A stretch of 64,000 nucleotides of DNA from Acidobacteriota bacterium (GTDB lineage: Bacteria; Acidobacteriota; Terriglobia; Terriglobales; Acidobacteriaceae): NCBI GenBank assembly GCA_018268915.1, contig JAFDVQ010000009.1:186001-250000 (forward strand), read 5' to 3'. A program made the translations under genes and the position numbers. This document shows positions 25,757 to 34,902 of the stretch, piece by piece. Each line of letters begins with the position of its first letter. The first letter of the stretch is position 1. The notes beneath the pieces are model-generated. The model worked only from the letters and a program-made list of their open reading frames with translations, did not search any database and was not told where the DNA came from.

Positions 25757-26518
25757 CTAACTGAATGCTGCGGCTATTCCCGCGCCGCCGATCACCAGGA
25801 GCGCCCACCATCCGAACGAAGCGATATAGCCTGAGCTGCGTTTGGTCCCTGCGACTATGGCAACTCCGATTCCCACTAGTGCAAGCGTCCAAATTGTGAC
25901 GAAGTCAATGGAACTCGCGAAGCTGTAAAGGCCAGGGTTGGTGTCCATCGGATTCATAAATGCTCCAAGGTTTGTGGGAGCGAAGTTTTTGATGTTGAAT
26001 GAGTCCGGCGCGGTTCCGGCAAAAAGCACCACGATTCCCAGTATTGTCTTGATGCACGAGGGCATCATGGCATACATCCAGACTGCAAAGACGCTTCCAA
26101 ATTTCGCCTTTCCGCCAAAGGCGAAATTGATGGTGCCGAGCAACACCAGAGAAATAACGGCCCCCATCAGCAGGACGAATATTGGACCAGCCAGGAAGAT
26201 TCCTTGCGTAATGGTGGTCGAGATTTTCATTCGCTGCTCACGCTGCTCGGGTGTAAGCTGGGCCATCTGCTCTTCAGTCTTGGGGCTGAGTTTTACCTGG
26301 TTTTCGCTCACCTGGCGCATGCCGACCTTTGAATTCACAACTCCATAGAACGCAAAGCCAAGGACGGCATAAATGACGAAGGGCAGCCACCAGCTTCGGT
26401 GGCCGGCCTTGATGTCCAGGAAGGTCTTCGACGGTGCCGTGAACATGTTGGCCAAGCGCTGGCCTTGTGAGAGGCCTGATGTCACTTCCGCCGCTGGTTG
26501 AATTGCTGAATCGCTCAT
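25757..26518 (-). CDS. YIP1-family membrane protein
   Basis: About 253 residues, with an N-terminal soluble part containing QRLANMFTAPSKTFLDIK and five hydrophobic segments in the layout of the bacterial Yip1 family. A charged helix rich in Gln and Glu (KTEEQMAQLTPEQREQRMK) lies between membrane segments 1 and 2. The start is the ATG at 26518, with GAGGA about 6 nt upstream, rather than the ATG at 26539. No function is established for bacterial members. It is convergent with fabF and appears to be a single gene. Confidence 0.75.
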   Translation of the reverse strand: MSDSAIQPAAEVTSGLSQGQRLANMFTAPSKTFLDIKAGHRSWWLPFVIYAVLGFAFYGVVNSKVGMRQVSENQVKLSPKTEEQMAQLTPEQREQRMKISTTITQGIFLAGPIFVLLMGAVISLVLLGTINFAFGGKAKFGSVFAVWMYAMMPSCIKTILGIVVLFAGTAPDSFNIKNFAPTNLGAFMNPMDTNPGLYSFASSIDFVTIWTLALVGIGVAIVAGTKRSSGYIASFGWWALLVIGGAGIAAAFS

Positions 26519-26638
26519 ATCTGTCCTCGCAGATTTCATTCATTCTTGAAACGGGAAAGCGTTACAACCGCGTTCGCCCGCGATTGTAACGCTTCAGACT
26601 AGGATAAGAAATGAAATTGCGTTATGCCTGGTGCGTCG

Positions 26639-27826
26639 CTACTTATTCCTGGCAGCAGCGTCGTCAGAGACCGTTGCCGTGGATGGGTCGGGTGGAACAG
26701 TCTGAGGGACCGGATCGTGATGAGGTCCGCTGGGCGAGGAAGCCGGCGAGTAGTTTTTGTAGACCGTAATGTGGAAGCAGCGCTGGCGGAACTCTTCCTC
26801 CACATCAATTACGCCGGCAGTCTGATAGGCGAAAAGGTGATCGCGCATCCACTGCATCTCACGCCGAGAAAGCCCTGATTTGGCAATATCGATGGTTGCA
26901 CCGGTCAGGTGCGGGCTGACGATGTCACCTTCCGCATCTGCCGCATTGCGATTTACGCGCATCAGGTGCTTCTGATACTCAACCGTCCGCACGGCCGAGC
27001 TGACAATCAGAGGCTTGTGAAATTGCGCTTCGTGCGCGCGAGAGAGATCCGAAAGAAAATCAGCGGTCCACTGACGGCAATAACGGCGCTCTTCAGGCAG
27101 TCCGGCATTGACCTTGAGACCGGAGGTTTCGGGCACACGCACAAGAGAGCCGCTGGAAATACGATTCTGTAGGTCGATGTCGTCCTCAATGCGCTCGAGA
27201 GACTCCAACTCGACGCGTTCGTTCTGACGCACGAGTGAGTCGCGCGTCCCGCGAAGGGCATAGCGACCATAGACACGGGGCACATTCAGCGAAGCAATCT
27301 GTCCGACTGCTACTGGCGCAGTCTCACCATCGGGTGGAGTTGCAAGCGGATTCCCCGCGCTGGCCATCGCTGCAGGATTTGCGGCAGCGAGTGACGTCGA
27401 GGTCGGCGCGCCGGCATCGGAGACGGGAGGCGAAAAGTCAGATTGCGCGGCGGACCGCCTGATCGGCACCGTCGATAACGGAACGAAGCGCGCTCTTGAG
27501 TGACGGCGATACCTTGCTCGACGAAGGTGGCGGCCCGGCACAACTGGTTTGCGGGCAGATGCGGTCGAGCGTGTCGAACGGCGGGCAGTCGTCTTCTTCG
27601 CAGTTCTCTTAGCCGACGCAGTTGCGACCTTGCTCCGTGCGGAGTGAGGTGCGGGCTTGGCAGCGCGTTGTGCGTGTTTCGAAGTACGGGCGACGTTAGC
27701 ATGCGCGCGGTCGCGCGCGGACTTGATTCGCGCAGCACCAGCCGATGATGCGAGTAACAAGAACAGACAACCAGCGATGAAAACAGGGCGCAACATCAGG
27801 GGCGCACGGAGAAACCAGAGCATCAT
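26639..27826 (-). CDS. DUF5715 family protein with M15-like peptidase fold
   Basis: About 395 residues from the ATG at 27826. A signal peptide (MLRPVFIAGCLFLLLASSAG) leads into a very basic Arg/Lys/Ser/Thr/Ala-rich tract of roughly 100 residues, which could bind the cell wall or anionic polymers. The C-terminal domain has SPHLTGATIDIAKSGLS, resembling the SxHxxGxAxD zinc motif of M15 D-Ala-D-Ala peptidases, and a later CFHITVY that would give the second His. A murein endopeptidase or carboxypeptidase role is an inference. The frame opens at 27961, but those residues do not look like coding sequence and would precede the signal. Confidence 0.7.
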   Translation of the reverse strand: MMLWFLRAPLMLRPVFIAGCLFLLLASSAGAARIKSARDRAHANVARTSKHAQRAAKPAPHSARSKVATASAKRTAKKTTARRSTRSTASARKPVVPGRHLRRARYRRHSRARFVPLSTVPIRRSAAQSDFSPPVSDAGAPTSTSLAAANPAAMASAGNPLATPPDGETAPVAVGQIASLNVPRVYGRYALRGTRDSLVRQNERVELESLERIEDDIDLQNRISSGSLVRVPETSGLKVNAGLPEERRYCRQWTADFLSDLSRAHEAQFHKPLIVSSAVRTVEYQKHLMRVNRNAADAEGDIVSPHLTGATIDIAKSGLSRREMQWMRDHLFAYQTAGVIDVEEEFRQRCFHITVYKNYSPASSPSGPHHDPVPQTVPPDPSTATVSDDAAARNK

Positions 27827-28091
27827 CAGTGTAAGACGCCTGTAGGGGGATTTGGAGTGTCGACGGTGGTTCAGGTTTGTCTGATAAGTTGCAGGGGCTT
27901 GCGCGATGGTGGCAGGACGCCCAACCCGTCGTGCTGCCGGCAACTGAGGCACACGTCTCATTCCGCTTTGACTATCCTCTCACAGAATCGGAACAATCGG
28001 AACAAAGCCGCCTGCACCATAATTTGGGCAGCTGAGCTTCGGGCCACGCTTCCTGAGAGTGACGTGTAAGTTATTTATTTCCAGTACCGGT

Positions 28092-29747
28092 TCAATATTC
28101 TGGCCGGGCCTGACTCTGGAGGTGGGAGATCGCCTCGTCAGCCCTCTCGCGAAGCTGGACCAGTTCATCCTGCGGTTTCCGGTCTAAGGTCCGGTAGGGC
28201 ATCTGCAGCCGGAAGTTCCCGCCGAGCACGTCACGGTTGCGTTCAAGAAAGGTCCAGTAGAGAGCTGTAAACGGACAGGAGTCAGGCCCAATCGACTTCT
28301 TTGGATCGTAACGGCAGTGACCGCAATAGTTCGACATGCGATTGATGTACGCAGCGCCAGAGACATAGGGTTTGGTGGCCGTCACCCCGCCGTCGGCGTA
28401 TGTGCCCATTCCTAAGACGTTGGTCTCAACGACCCAGTCGTACGCGTCTACGTAGGCAATCCAGAACCAGTCCGTGAGTTCCCGGGCCGAGAAGCCGCAA
28501 AGAGTTGCGAGATTCGAGAGCACCATCAAGCGCGTGATGTGATGCGACCATCCCTCATCAATTACCTGGGCGACCACGGTATCCAGGCAATGCAGACCGG
28601 ATTTGACTCCCCAGTACGCAGCGGGCAGCGGAAGCGACGCGTGCAGTGCTGCTGGAGCCGCTCCAATCAATGGCTCGTGGCTTGTGCTGCGAGGCTTTCC
28701 TCTTTCGTGAGCAACATCGAGCAGCCGGTAGCCGTCGGTCTGCTGGTGGATGTGGCGCATGAATTCACGCCAACCGAGGAGCTGCCGGATAAAACCTTCG
28801 GCGCTCGCGAGCGGAATCCTTCCGCGATCCGCAGCTGACTCAACATCGCGCACCAGCTCGGCAGGTAACAAGCGGCCCAGGTTCACAAGGGCAGATACGC
28901 GGCTGTGAAACAAGCGCGGAGCATCGTCGCGCATGGCATCTTCAAAAGGCCCGAAGTGGGGCAGCAGATTTTCGAGTGAATGCTGCCACATCCGGTCACA
29001 GTCTTGCTGCGTGACAGGCAGATTGAAGTCCCCAATATTTCCGAAGTGGCTCGAGTAGGTGGTGCCGACAAGGTTGATCACCTCGCGAGTGATTTCGTCG
29101 GGCTCGAACGCCGGTACTTGCGGCTCGGGTGGATCTCCGCGCCACGGCTTCCGGTTGTCCGCATCGAACGAAAACTGCTTGCCGACAGGACGGCCATTTT
29201 TCATGAGGATGCCCGTCTTCTGGCGCATCCTGCGATAGAACCGGTCCATCACATAGCTTTTGCCAGGGGAATAGTCGCCATAGACGGACAGGAAGTCGTC
29301 AGTGGTTGAAAGCCATGTCGCATCCTCGACAATGTCGATGTTCAGCCCATTTGCGATCGCTTGCTGCAGATCGATGCGCAACTCACGTTCCGCGGGCTTC
29401 GTGGTCACGAGTTGTGGAATCTTCTTTTCTCGTTGAAGCTGCAAAAGTGCTTGCCCGTGGCTTAGCTCCGAGAAGTAGTAGATGACCTTGGCGCCACGTT
29501 TCGCCTGCTCAAGCGCAAAGTGGCGCATGTTGGAGATGAGTAGAACCAGCTTCTTCTTGTGGTACGCCCTGCGATGCCCTTTGTTGGTCGACTCAACAAT
29601 GACGATTCCGGTTGAATTCGCATCCTGTTCAGTCAGGGGGCCAACACGATCGTTGAAGCGATCGTAAGGAACAAATATCCAGCGGCGATCAATCAGATCA
29701 CGCTTTTTTGGCGAAGCAGCCAAGATGAGGTTGCGAAAGGAATCCAT
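28092..29747 (-). CDS. iron-sulphur photolyase/cryptochrome-related protein (FeS-BCP)
   Basis: The 551-residue protein belongs to the deoxyribodipyrimidine photolyase-related family, the prokaryotic (6-4) photolyases and FeS-BCPs that carry FAD, a lumazine-type antenna and a [4Fe-4S] cluster. The four cluster cysteines are visible at about 385, 473, 476 and 489 (LHCLD, YCGHC, DSCPF). The spacings 88, 3 and 13 match those I recall for Agrobacterium PhrB. The N-terminal antenna domain and YWGVKSGLHCLDTVV, WSHHITRLMVLSN and NVLGMGTYADGG are typical. It is probably a light-driven (6-4) repair enzyme. No neighbouring carotenoid or other light-response gene is seen. Confidence 0.88.
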   Translation of the reverse strand: MDSFRNLILAASPKKRDLIDRRWIFVPYDRFNDRVGPLTEQDANSTGIVIVESTNKGHRRAYHKKKLVLLISNMRHFALEQAKRGAKVIYYFSELSHGQALLQLQREKKIPQLVTTKPAERELRIDLQQAIANGLNIDIVEDATWLSTTDDFLSVYGDYSPGKSYVMDRFYRRMRQKTGILMKNGRPVGKQFSFDADNRKPWRGDPPEPQVPAFEPDEITREVINLVGTTYSSHFGNIGDFNLPVTQQDCDRMWQHSLENLLPHFGPFEDAMRDDAPRLFHSRVSALVNLGRLLPAELVRDVESAADRGRIPLASAEGFIRQLLGWREFMRHIHQQTDGYRLLDVAHERGKPRSTSHEPLIGAAPAALHASLPLPAAYWGVKSGLHCLDTVVAQVIDEGWSHHITRLMVLSNLATLCGFSARELTDWFWIAYVDAYDWVVETNVLGMGTYADGGVTATKPYVSGAAYINRMSNYCGHCRYDPKKSIGPDSCPFTALYWTFLERNRDVLGGNFRLQMPYRTLDRKPQDELVQLRERADEAISHLQSQARPEY

Positions 29748-29838
29748 CTACCGATGGTAGACAGCTGATAGACGAGTTCCGCGGATGAGTGAAATTGGTT
29801 TTGATGATAGGAAATCAGGAAGCCGGCTTTGAAGCGTT

Positions 29839-30317
29839 CTACGACTTCGGAGGATCTTTTTGCTTTGAAGCGAGCTCGGACTTACGCAGGGACTTCACGT
29901 CGAGCAAATCTTGCTCTCTCCCGCTGGCCAGCTTATTGCGTATCAAATCCTCGCGGGAGATCACGCTAGCTGGCACTTCTCCATCAATGAGACCTTCAAC
30001 ACGATTCGGCCACGCCTCATCAAAGTAACGCCGCTGATCTGCTGAATGATGTCGATTCGATCGGGAGGCTGACCGATCTGGAAGGTGGACCCATCACAGA
30101 AATCCGCTGCCTCCAAACCTTGGAGCGGCGCTCCAAACTCAGAAAGCGCTCGGAATGCCGCTTTTGCATTCTCTTCGTCCGCGCGAATGAATAGATCCAG
30201 ATCCTTTGTGGTGCGAGGTTCGGCGTGTACTCCGAATGCATGAGCGCCGATGATGAGGTACTTAACTGCGTTCGCGTTGAACGCGCGGAGTAGATCCTTG
30301 AAGTCCTTTGTCATCAT
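29839..30317 (-). pseudogene. nucleotidyltransferase (DUF6036-like) broken by a one-base frameshift
   Basis: From the ATG at 30317 (GAGGAG upstream) the frame encodes KDFKDLLRAFNANAVKYLII, then GAHAFGVHAEPRTTKDLDLF with the catalytic DLD pair. It leaves the family pattern at the run TTT (30022-30024), after SGVT. Reading one frame over restores FDEAWPNRVEGLIDGE, then SVISREDLIRNKLASGREQD and DLLDVKSLRKS, to a TAG at 29839-29841, exactly the family C-terminus. One missing base therefore splits the gene; as written the first frame ends at 29961. It overlaps the small upstream gene by 56 nt. It is either a genuine recent pseudogene or a sequence error in a short homopolymer. Confidence 0.75.
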
Positions 30318-30507
30318 TCGCGGACTCTCCTCGAAAATCAGCGGCAAATGCGTAGGCTGTTTCGCTCAATTCGCAGACTGCGATCAAGCGTTCGCCAACT
30401 GAACGGCTATGCCAATACCGATACGTCTCCAACTGCTGTTCTTCAACATCTGTGACGCGTTGGATGGTCTTGTCCATATAGCGATTCCGGAGATCCATCC
30501 AGTTCAT
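30262..30507 (-). CDS. small protein paired with the nucleotidyltransferase
   Basis: This 81-residue protein (IQRVTDVEEQQLETYRYWHS, then RSVGERLIAVCELSETAYAF) resembles the short helical proteins with a YW-S-R-x-x-x-ERL pattern often encoded just before DUF6036-type nucleotidyltransferases. Its 3' end overlaps the nucleotidyltransferase start by 56 nt, implying coupled translation. The arrangement recalls toxin-antitoxin pairs, but no toxic activity is shown for this family to my knowledge. It lies 28 nt after gyrA on the same strand. Confidence 0.6.
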   Translation of the reverse strand: MNWMDLRNRYMDKTIQRVTDVEEQQLETYRYWHSRSVGERLIAVCELSETAYAFAADFRGESANDDKGLQGSTPRVQRERS

Positions 30508-30535
30508 CCTGAGATAAGAACTGGATGGAGCATGA

Positions 30536-33370
30536 CTATTGAATCAGCGTACCCTGCTCGTCTTCCTTGCCGTTCACTTCGTCTGGCGGAATGATCACGG
30601 CGGCAGCTACCTTATCGTCTGCTTCGAGGTTCAGCAGGCGCACGCCTTGTGTGTTGCGTCCCGCAGAGCGAACAGTATTCGTATCGATGCGGATGATCTT
30701 GCCCCACTGGCTGATTACCATGAGCTCCGAGGTTTCGTTGACCAGAAGTATCGAGCTGGTTTTGCCAACCTTGGGAGTCGCTTTAAGATTCGTTACACCC
30801 TGTGCGCCACGTGCAGTGAGGCGATACTCGTCCACGTCTGTGCGCTTGCCGAAGCCATTCTCGGTAACCGTCAGGATGCGCGACTGAGTGACGCAAAGCT
30901 TCTCATCAAGGTCCTTGAGCGCCGACCAGGAATCTTCGACAGCCTTCTCCGCCTTCTTCTCTTTCTCCTTCAGTTTCTCGTTATCCGGATCGCCGTTACG
31001 GCGGTCTTCGCGAGCCTTCTGCAATGCATCCTTGGCGTCGGAGTAGGCCTTCCGCAGCGACTTGAGCTTGTCCGTAAGGTTGCGAGCCTTGGCGCACTCA
31101 TCGCGCTCCAGGTCGCGGGCCTCGTCCGAACTGGTGATGGCGGCGCCGATGACGTAGTCGCCCTTCTTCAGCGATATACCCTTATTGCCGGCAGCATTGC
31201 GGCCCATCGGGCGCAAGCCAATTCCGCTGCGCTCGGGATCGTACTCCTCCTGGAAACGGATGGCCATGCCTTCGCGGGTTGCGATAAAGATGGTCTGCTT
31301 ACCGTTGGTGAGCCCTGCCGTGACGAGATCATCGTCCTTGTCGAGGTTGATAGCGATGATGCCCCGAGCCATGACGTTGGAAAAGTCCTTCAGCGGAGTC
31401 TTCTTCACGGTGCCGTTGCGGGTGGCGAAAAAGATGTACTTCCCTTCTTCCTCAAGATCGCGAACAGGCAGAATGGTACGGACATTCTCGCCTGGCTGAA
31501 GACTGAGGAGGCTGGCAATGGACTTTCCTTTGCCTGCCGCGCCTACGTCCGGAATCTCGTACACCTTGAGCCAATAGACGCGCCCTGTGTTGGTAAAGCA
31601 CAGCAGGTAGGAGTGCGTCGAGTCGATGATGAGCTGCGAGACGAAATCTTCCTCGCGCGTCTTCATGCCGGTCCGGCCCGTTCCGCCGCGTCGCTGCTGG
31701 CGATAGATCGAGATCGGAGTCCGCTTCAGGTAACCCTGATGAGAGACGGTCACTGCAACCTGCTCGTCTGCGATGAGATCTTCGAGTTGAATCTCGGCTG
31801 ACTCGTCGATGATCTGCGTGCGGCGCTCGTCTCCATACTTATCGCGAACGGCTTCCAGTTCCTTGATGATCACGTTGCGCAGCTTCTTGTCGCTGGCGAG
31901 GATGGATTCGAGCTCGGCGATGCGTTCGCGGATTTCGTTGAGGTCGTTCAGAATCTCGTCCACAGAGAGCTGCGTAAGGCGATAAAGTTGCAACTCGAGA
32001 ATCCAGTCGACCTGGCGCAGTGACAGTCCACGCTCTTCATTCTGCAGCCGCTCACGTCCGAGGTTCACGACGATGTCGGTCCCCTTTGCCCAGGCATACA
32101 GGTTCTCGCGGGCTTCGACCCGCGATGCTGATCCGCGGATGATCTTGATCACCTGATCTAGATTGTCGATCGCGATTTTGTAGCCTTCCAACTGGTGCTC
32201 GCGCTCCCGAGCCTTGCGCAGCTGGTAGACCGTTCGCCGCTGAACCACATCGATGCGATGATCGATAAAAGCACGAATCGCAGAATCGAGGCCCAGTTCC
32301 TTCGGCTGGCCGTTGAGCACCGCGAGCAGAATCATAGAGAAGCTCTCCTGCATCTGCGTGTGCTTGTGAAGCTGATTGAGAATGATTTCAGGCTGCGCGC
32401 CGCGCTTGAGTTCGATGACGATGCGCATACCGTCGCGATCGGACTCGTCGCGAACGTCACCGATATCATCGATAATCTTCTCGGTAACAAGCTCGGCAAT
32501 GCGCTCTATAAGCTTGGACTTGTTGACCTGGTAAGGTATCTCCGTGACGATGATCGCCTGTTTTTCTTTCGTCAGACTCTCGATGGCTGCCTTGGCGCGC
32601 ATCATGAATCGGCCGCGACCCGTCTTATATGCCTGTGCGATTCCCGCCCTGCCGTAAAGGAAGCCGCCAGTTGGGAAGTCCGGGCCTTGAACGAACTTCA
32701 GAATCTCCGCCAGCCCGGCCTTGGGATTCTTCACCAATTCGATCGTCGCGTTCACGATCTCCGTGAGATTATGCGGCGGAATATTCGTCGCCATGCCCAC
32801 GGCGATGCCGCTCGATCCGTTCACGAGCAAGTTGGGAATGCGCGTGGGAAGGACTGAGGGCTCTTGCGTCGACTCGTCGTAGTTTGGAACGAAGTCGACG
32901 GTCTCCATATCGATATCGGCAAGCAGTTCACCGGTTACACGCATCATGCGGCACTCGGTGTAACGCATGGCGGCCGGAGGATCGCCGTCGACTGAACCGA
33001 AATTGCCCTGGCCATCAACGAGCGGATAACGCAATGAGAAAGGCTGCGCCATGCGGACCAGCGTGTCGTAGATGGCAGAGTCTCCATGCGGGTGATAGAC
33101 ACCCATCGCCTGGCCGACGACTTTCGCGCACTTTGTGTACTTCTTGTTGTACTCGAGGCCCATCTCGCTCATGGTGTAGAGCACGCGGCGATGTACGGGC
33201 TTGAGGCCATCACGCGCATCCGGGAGCGCGCGTCCGATGATGACCGACATCGAGTAGTCGAGATACGAGCGACGCATCTCCTCTTCGATATTGATCGGAA
33301 TGAGATTCGTATTGTCGCGAGGCGGCGCACCGCCATCGAGAGGGAGCTGGGGGTTCTTATCGTCTGCCAT
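30536..33370 (-). CDS. gyrA: DNA gyrase subunit A with helical insertion in the C-terminal domain
   Basis: The 944-residue subunit cuts and rejoins DNA with catalytic Tyr137 (AAMRYTECRMMR). The quinolone-determining positions are the sensitive type, Ser98 and Asp102 (HPHGDSAIYD). The GyrA box near residues 556-563 reads QRRGGTG, with Thr where Lys or Arg is usual. Within the C-terminal beta-pinwheel, between YVIGAAIT and ILTVTENGFGKRT, there is an extra segment of about 75 residues (about 748-823). It is rich in Lys, Glu and Asp and predicted to form a helical hairpin (LKSLRKAYSDAKDALQKARE, then EKLKEKEKKAEKAVEDSWSA). This makes the protein longer than most GyrA. gyrB is not in the window. 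A promoter lies about 80-110 nt upstream. Confidence 0.96.
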   Translation of the reverse strand: MADDKNPQLPLDGGAPPRDNTNLIPINIEEEMRRSYLDYSMSVIIGRALPDARDGLKPVHRRVLYTMSEMGLEYNKKYTKCAKVVGQAMGVYHPHGDSAIYDTLVRMAQPFSLRYPLVDGQGNFGSVDGDPPAAMRYTECRMMRVTGELLADIDMETVDFVPNYDESTQEPSVLPTRIPNLLVNGSSGIAVGMATNIPPHNLTEIVNATIELVKNPKAGLAEILKFVQGPDFPTGGFLYGRAGIAQAYKTGRGRFMMRAKAAIESLTKEKQAIIVTEIPYQVNKSKLIERIAELVTEKIIDDIGDVRDESDRDGMRIVIELKRGAQPEIILNQLHKHTQMQESFSMILLAVLNGQPKELGLDSAIRAFIDHRIDVVQRRTVYQLRKAREREHQLEGYKIAIDNLDQVIKIIRGSASRVEARENLYAWAKGTDIVVNLGRERLQNEERGLSLRQVDWILELQLYRLTQLSVDEILNDLNEIRERIAELESILASDKKLRNVIIKELEAVRDKYGDERRTQIIDESAEIQLEDLIADEQVAVTVSHQGYLKRTPISIYRQQRRGGTGRTGMKTREEDFVSQLIIDSTHSYLLCFTNTGRVYWLKVYEIPDVGAAGKGKSIASLLSLQPGENVRTILPVRDLEEEGKYIFFATRNGTVKKTPLKDFSNVMARGIIAINLDKDDDLVTAGLTNGKQTIFIATREGMAIRFQEEYDPERSGIGLRPMGRNAAGNKGISLKKGDYVIGAAITSSDEARDLERDECAKARNLTDKLKSLRKAYSDAKDALQKAREDRRNGDPDNEKLKEKEKKAEKAVEDSWSALKDLDEKLCVTQSRILTVTENGFGKRTDVDEYRLTARGAQGVTNLKATPKVGKTSSILLVNETSELMVISQWGKIIRIDTNTVRSAGRNTQGVRLLNLEADDKVAAAVIIPPDEVNGKEDEQGTLIQ

Positions 33371-33450
33371 AGAGGTCGTGAGGCCCGCTGAAGAGACGGC
33401 AAAAAGTTGACCGGAAAAAGCAGGACCGGATTTCTGCGGGCTACTGCTTT

Positions 33451-33480
33451 ATTTTAACCTCTCAAGCCATCATTCAGCAA
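33451..33480 (-). promoter_or_regulatory. gyrA promoter candidate
   Basis: On the minus strand TTGCTG (33475-33480) and TAAAAT (33451-33456) are separated by 18 nt in a locally AT-rich stretch, about 80 nt before the gyrA start codon. The interval 33371-33610 holds no other gene. Confidence 0.5.
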
Positions 33481-33610
33481 CACCAGAGGTGCAATCTAAA
33501 TATATATTTTTCTTGGCTTTGCGTGAGGTTCCCTGTTGGACACGAGGAGTGCTTTTCGAGGGCAGAAAAAAGAGAAGATTTCCAACCGAAAATGCCACCC
33601 CCCGGCGGCT

Positions 33611-34864
33611 TTATGGAGCCACTCTCCAGGGTGATGTAGTGCTCCACTTTGCGAGTTCCTCCCGTGCCCATTTGTTCGATTTGTCTTTGTGGCACGTGGT
33701 ACATGGATTCGGTATTCCGGACCTCTCGGTGTCATCTGGAGTGATGAAACGGAACGTGTGCGCAGCTACGTAGTTGTCTTTGATGGTCTGCTCAATCCGC
33801 GGCATATGACAAGCTGTGCACTGACTACCCGCACTTTTCGCGGCGTGATGTGTATGTTCGCTGACCGTGCCGCGGAGGCCTGCTGGATTCTGTTTCGTGT
33901 GGCAGCCGAGACATAACGCATTGCCTCTCACAGGCAAATTGGAGACGGCGTCGCTATGTACTTCGTGGCAATCAAAGCAGCGGAGCTCGCGATGGTACAT
34001 GTTGCTCTGCACAAAATCATTGCCCTGCATCCGGTTCTTGTGCGAGGTGAGGTCGGCGTACTGGAAGAAATTCGTAGTACCAGGCTTTGTCTCTTCCAGT
34101 TGCCAATAATCCGCCAGGCGATCTCCGGCAGTGAAGCCAACGGGCCAATCGAAGTACTTGCCTTCGATCGGATTCTTCAGCGGACGCCCCTGGCTATGGC
34201 ATTGAATGCAGACGTCGTTGGCGCGCACGAAGTCGAGCGTACCCGGATTGACTATATTGGCCTTTGTGGCATGCGCTACGTGTGTGCTACCCGGTCCGTG
34301 ACACTTTTCGCAGCCGACGTTCCATTCCGTGACCTGTTTTGTATGAACGTCATAGTTGACCGAGTGGCAGCCGTCGCAGGTCGGCCCGGTAGGACGATCA
34401 AAGTTTGTCGGCCCGTAAAACGGAACCCACCAGTCAGTGCCCGCTTTGACGTGATAGGGTAGCCATTTCTTTTTCGCGACATCCCACTGCGCCGGCAATG
34501 GAAAGTAGTCCTCGCCACGTTTCGTAAAGTAGCGCTGCTTGAATCGGCTGCCGTAAGTGAACGCGACGTCCTCGAGACTGAAGGTGCGAACAGGATCCGG
34601 ATGAGCGAAATCGCCAACCACGGCTTCTGGATGCTGTTTTGGATCCAGCAGAATATTCGCCATTCGGCTCTTCTTCCAGCCGCTGTACTGCTCCAGATGG
34701 CAGCTCTTGCAGGCTTCTGAACCGACGTAGTGCGGCTTCGGGCCTGGGGCTTGATCCGGTGCGAACTCGGAGGCCGTCTGTGGCGCGGCAGTTGCGACCG
34801 AGATCAGAGTAAGCGCTGCCATGACAGCGGAAGGCCAGAACGCGCGCCGAGACGAGAAGCTCAT
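33611..34864 (-). CDS. exported eight-haem cytochrome c
   Basis: A 417-residue protein from the ATG at 34864, which gives a signal peptide (FWPSAVMAALTLISVATAAP); GAGG lies upstream. It has eight CXXCH motifs at Cys52, 163, 185, 219, 296, 318, 349 and 388. The order GSEACKSCH, GCEKCHGPGSTH, DVCIQCHSQG, CHEVHSD, CTACHMPRIEQ matches the seven-haem TPR fusion at 4176-5936, with the TPR part missing. It is a periplasmic electron-transfer protein of unknown partner, similar to the doubled-CXXCH/c554-like group. It follows the membrane protein gene at 34903 by 38 nt on the same strand. Confidence 0.88.
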   Translation of the reverse strand: MSFSSRRAFWPSAVMAALTLISVATAAPQTASEFAPDQAPGPKPHYVGSEACKSCHLEQYSGWKKSRMANILLDPKQHPEAVVGDFAHPDPVRTFSLEDVAFTYGSRFKQRYFTKRGEDYFPLPAQWDVAKKKWLPYHVKAGTDWWVPFYGPTNFDRPTGPTCDGCHSVNYDVHTKQVTEWNVGCEKCHGPGSTHVAHATKANIVNPGTLDFVRANDVCIQCHSQGRPLKNPIEGKYFDWPVGFTAGDRLADYWQLEETKPGTTNFFQYADLTSHKNRMQGNDFVQSNMYHRELRCFDCHEVHSDAVSNLPVRGNALCLGCHTKQNPAGLRGTVSEHTHHAAKSAGSQCTACHMPRIEQTIKDNYVAAHTFRFITPDDTERSGIPNPCTTCHKDKSNKWAREELAKWSTTSPWRVAP

Positions 34865-34902
34865 CGAGACCTCGAAGCCATTTCGTATTGCGATGACCTG
34901 TT

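Noticed and set aside
29961..30347. Taking the 128-codon frame as an intact short nucleotidyltransferase
   Set aside because: The last 20 residues do not fit the family, while the neighbouring frame restores the conserved C-terminus exactly, so a frameshift is the better reading.
30539..31801. 420-codon plus-strand frame opposite gyrA
   Set aside because: Antisense to the conserved gyrA frame and without recognisable domain or start context.
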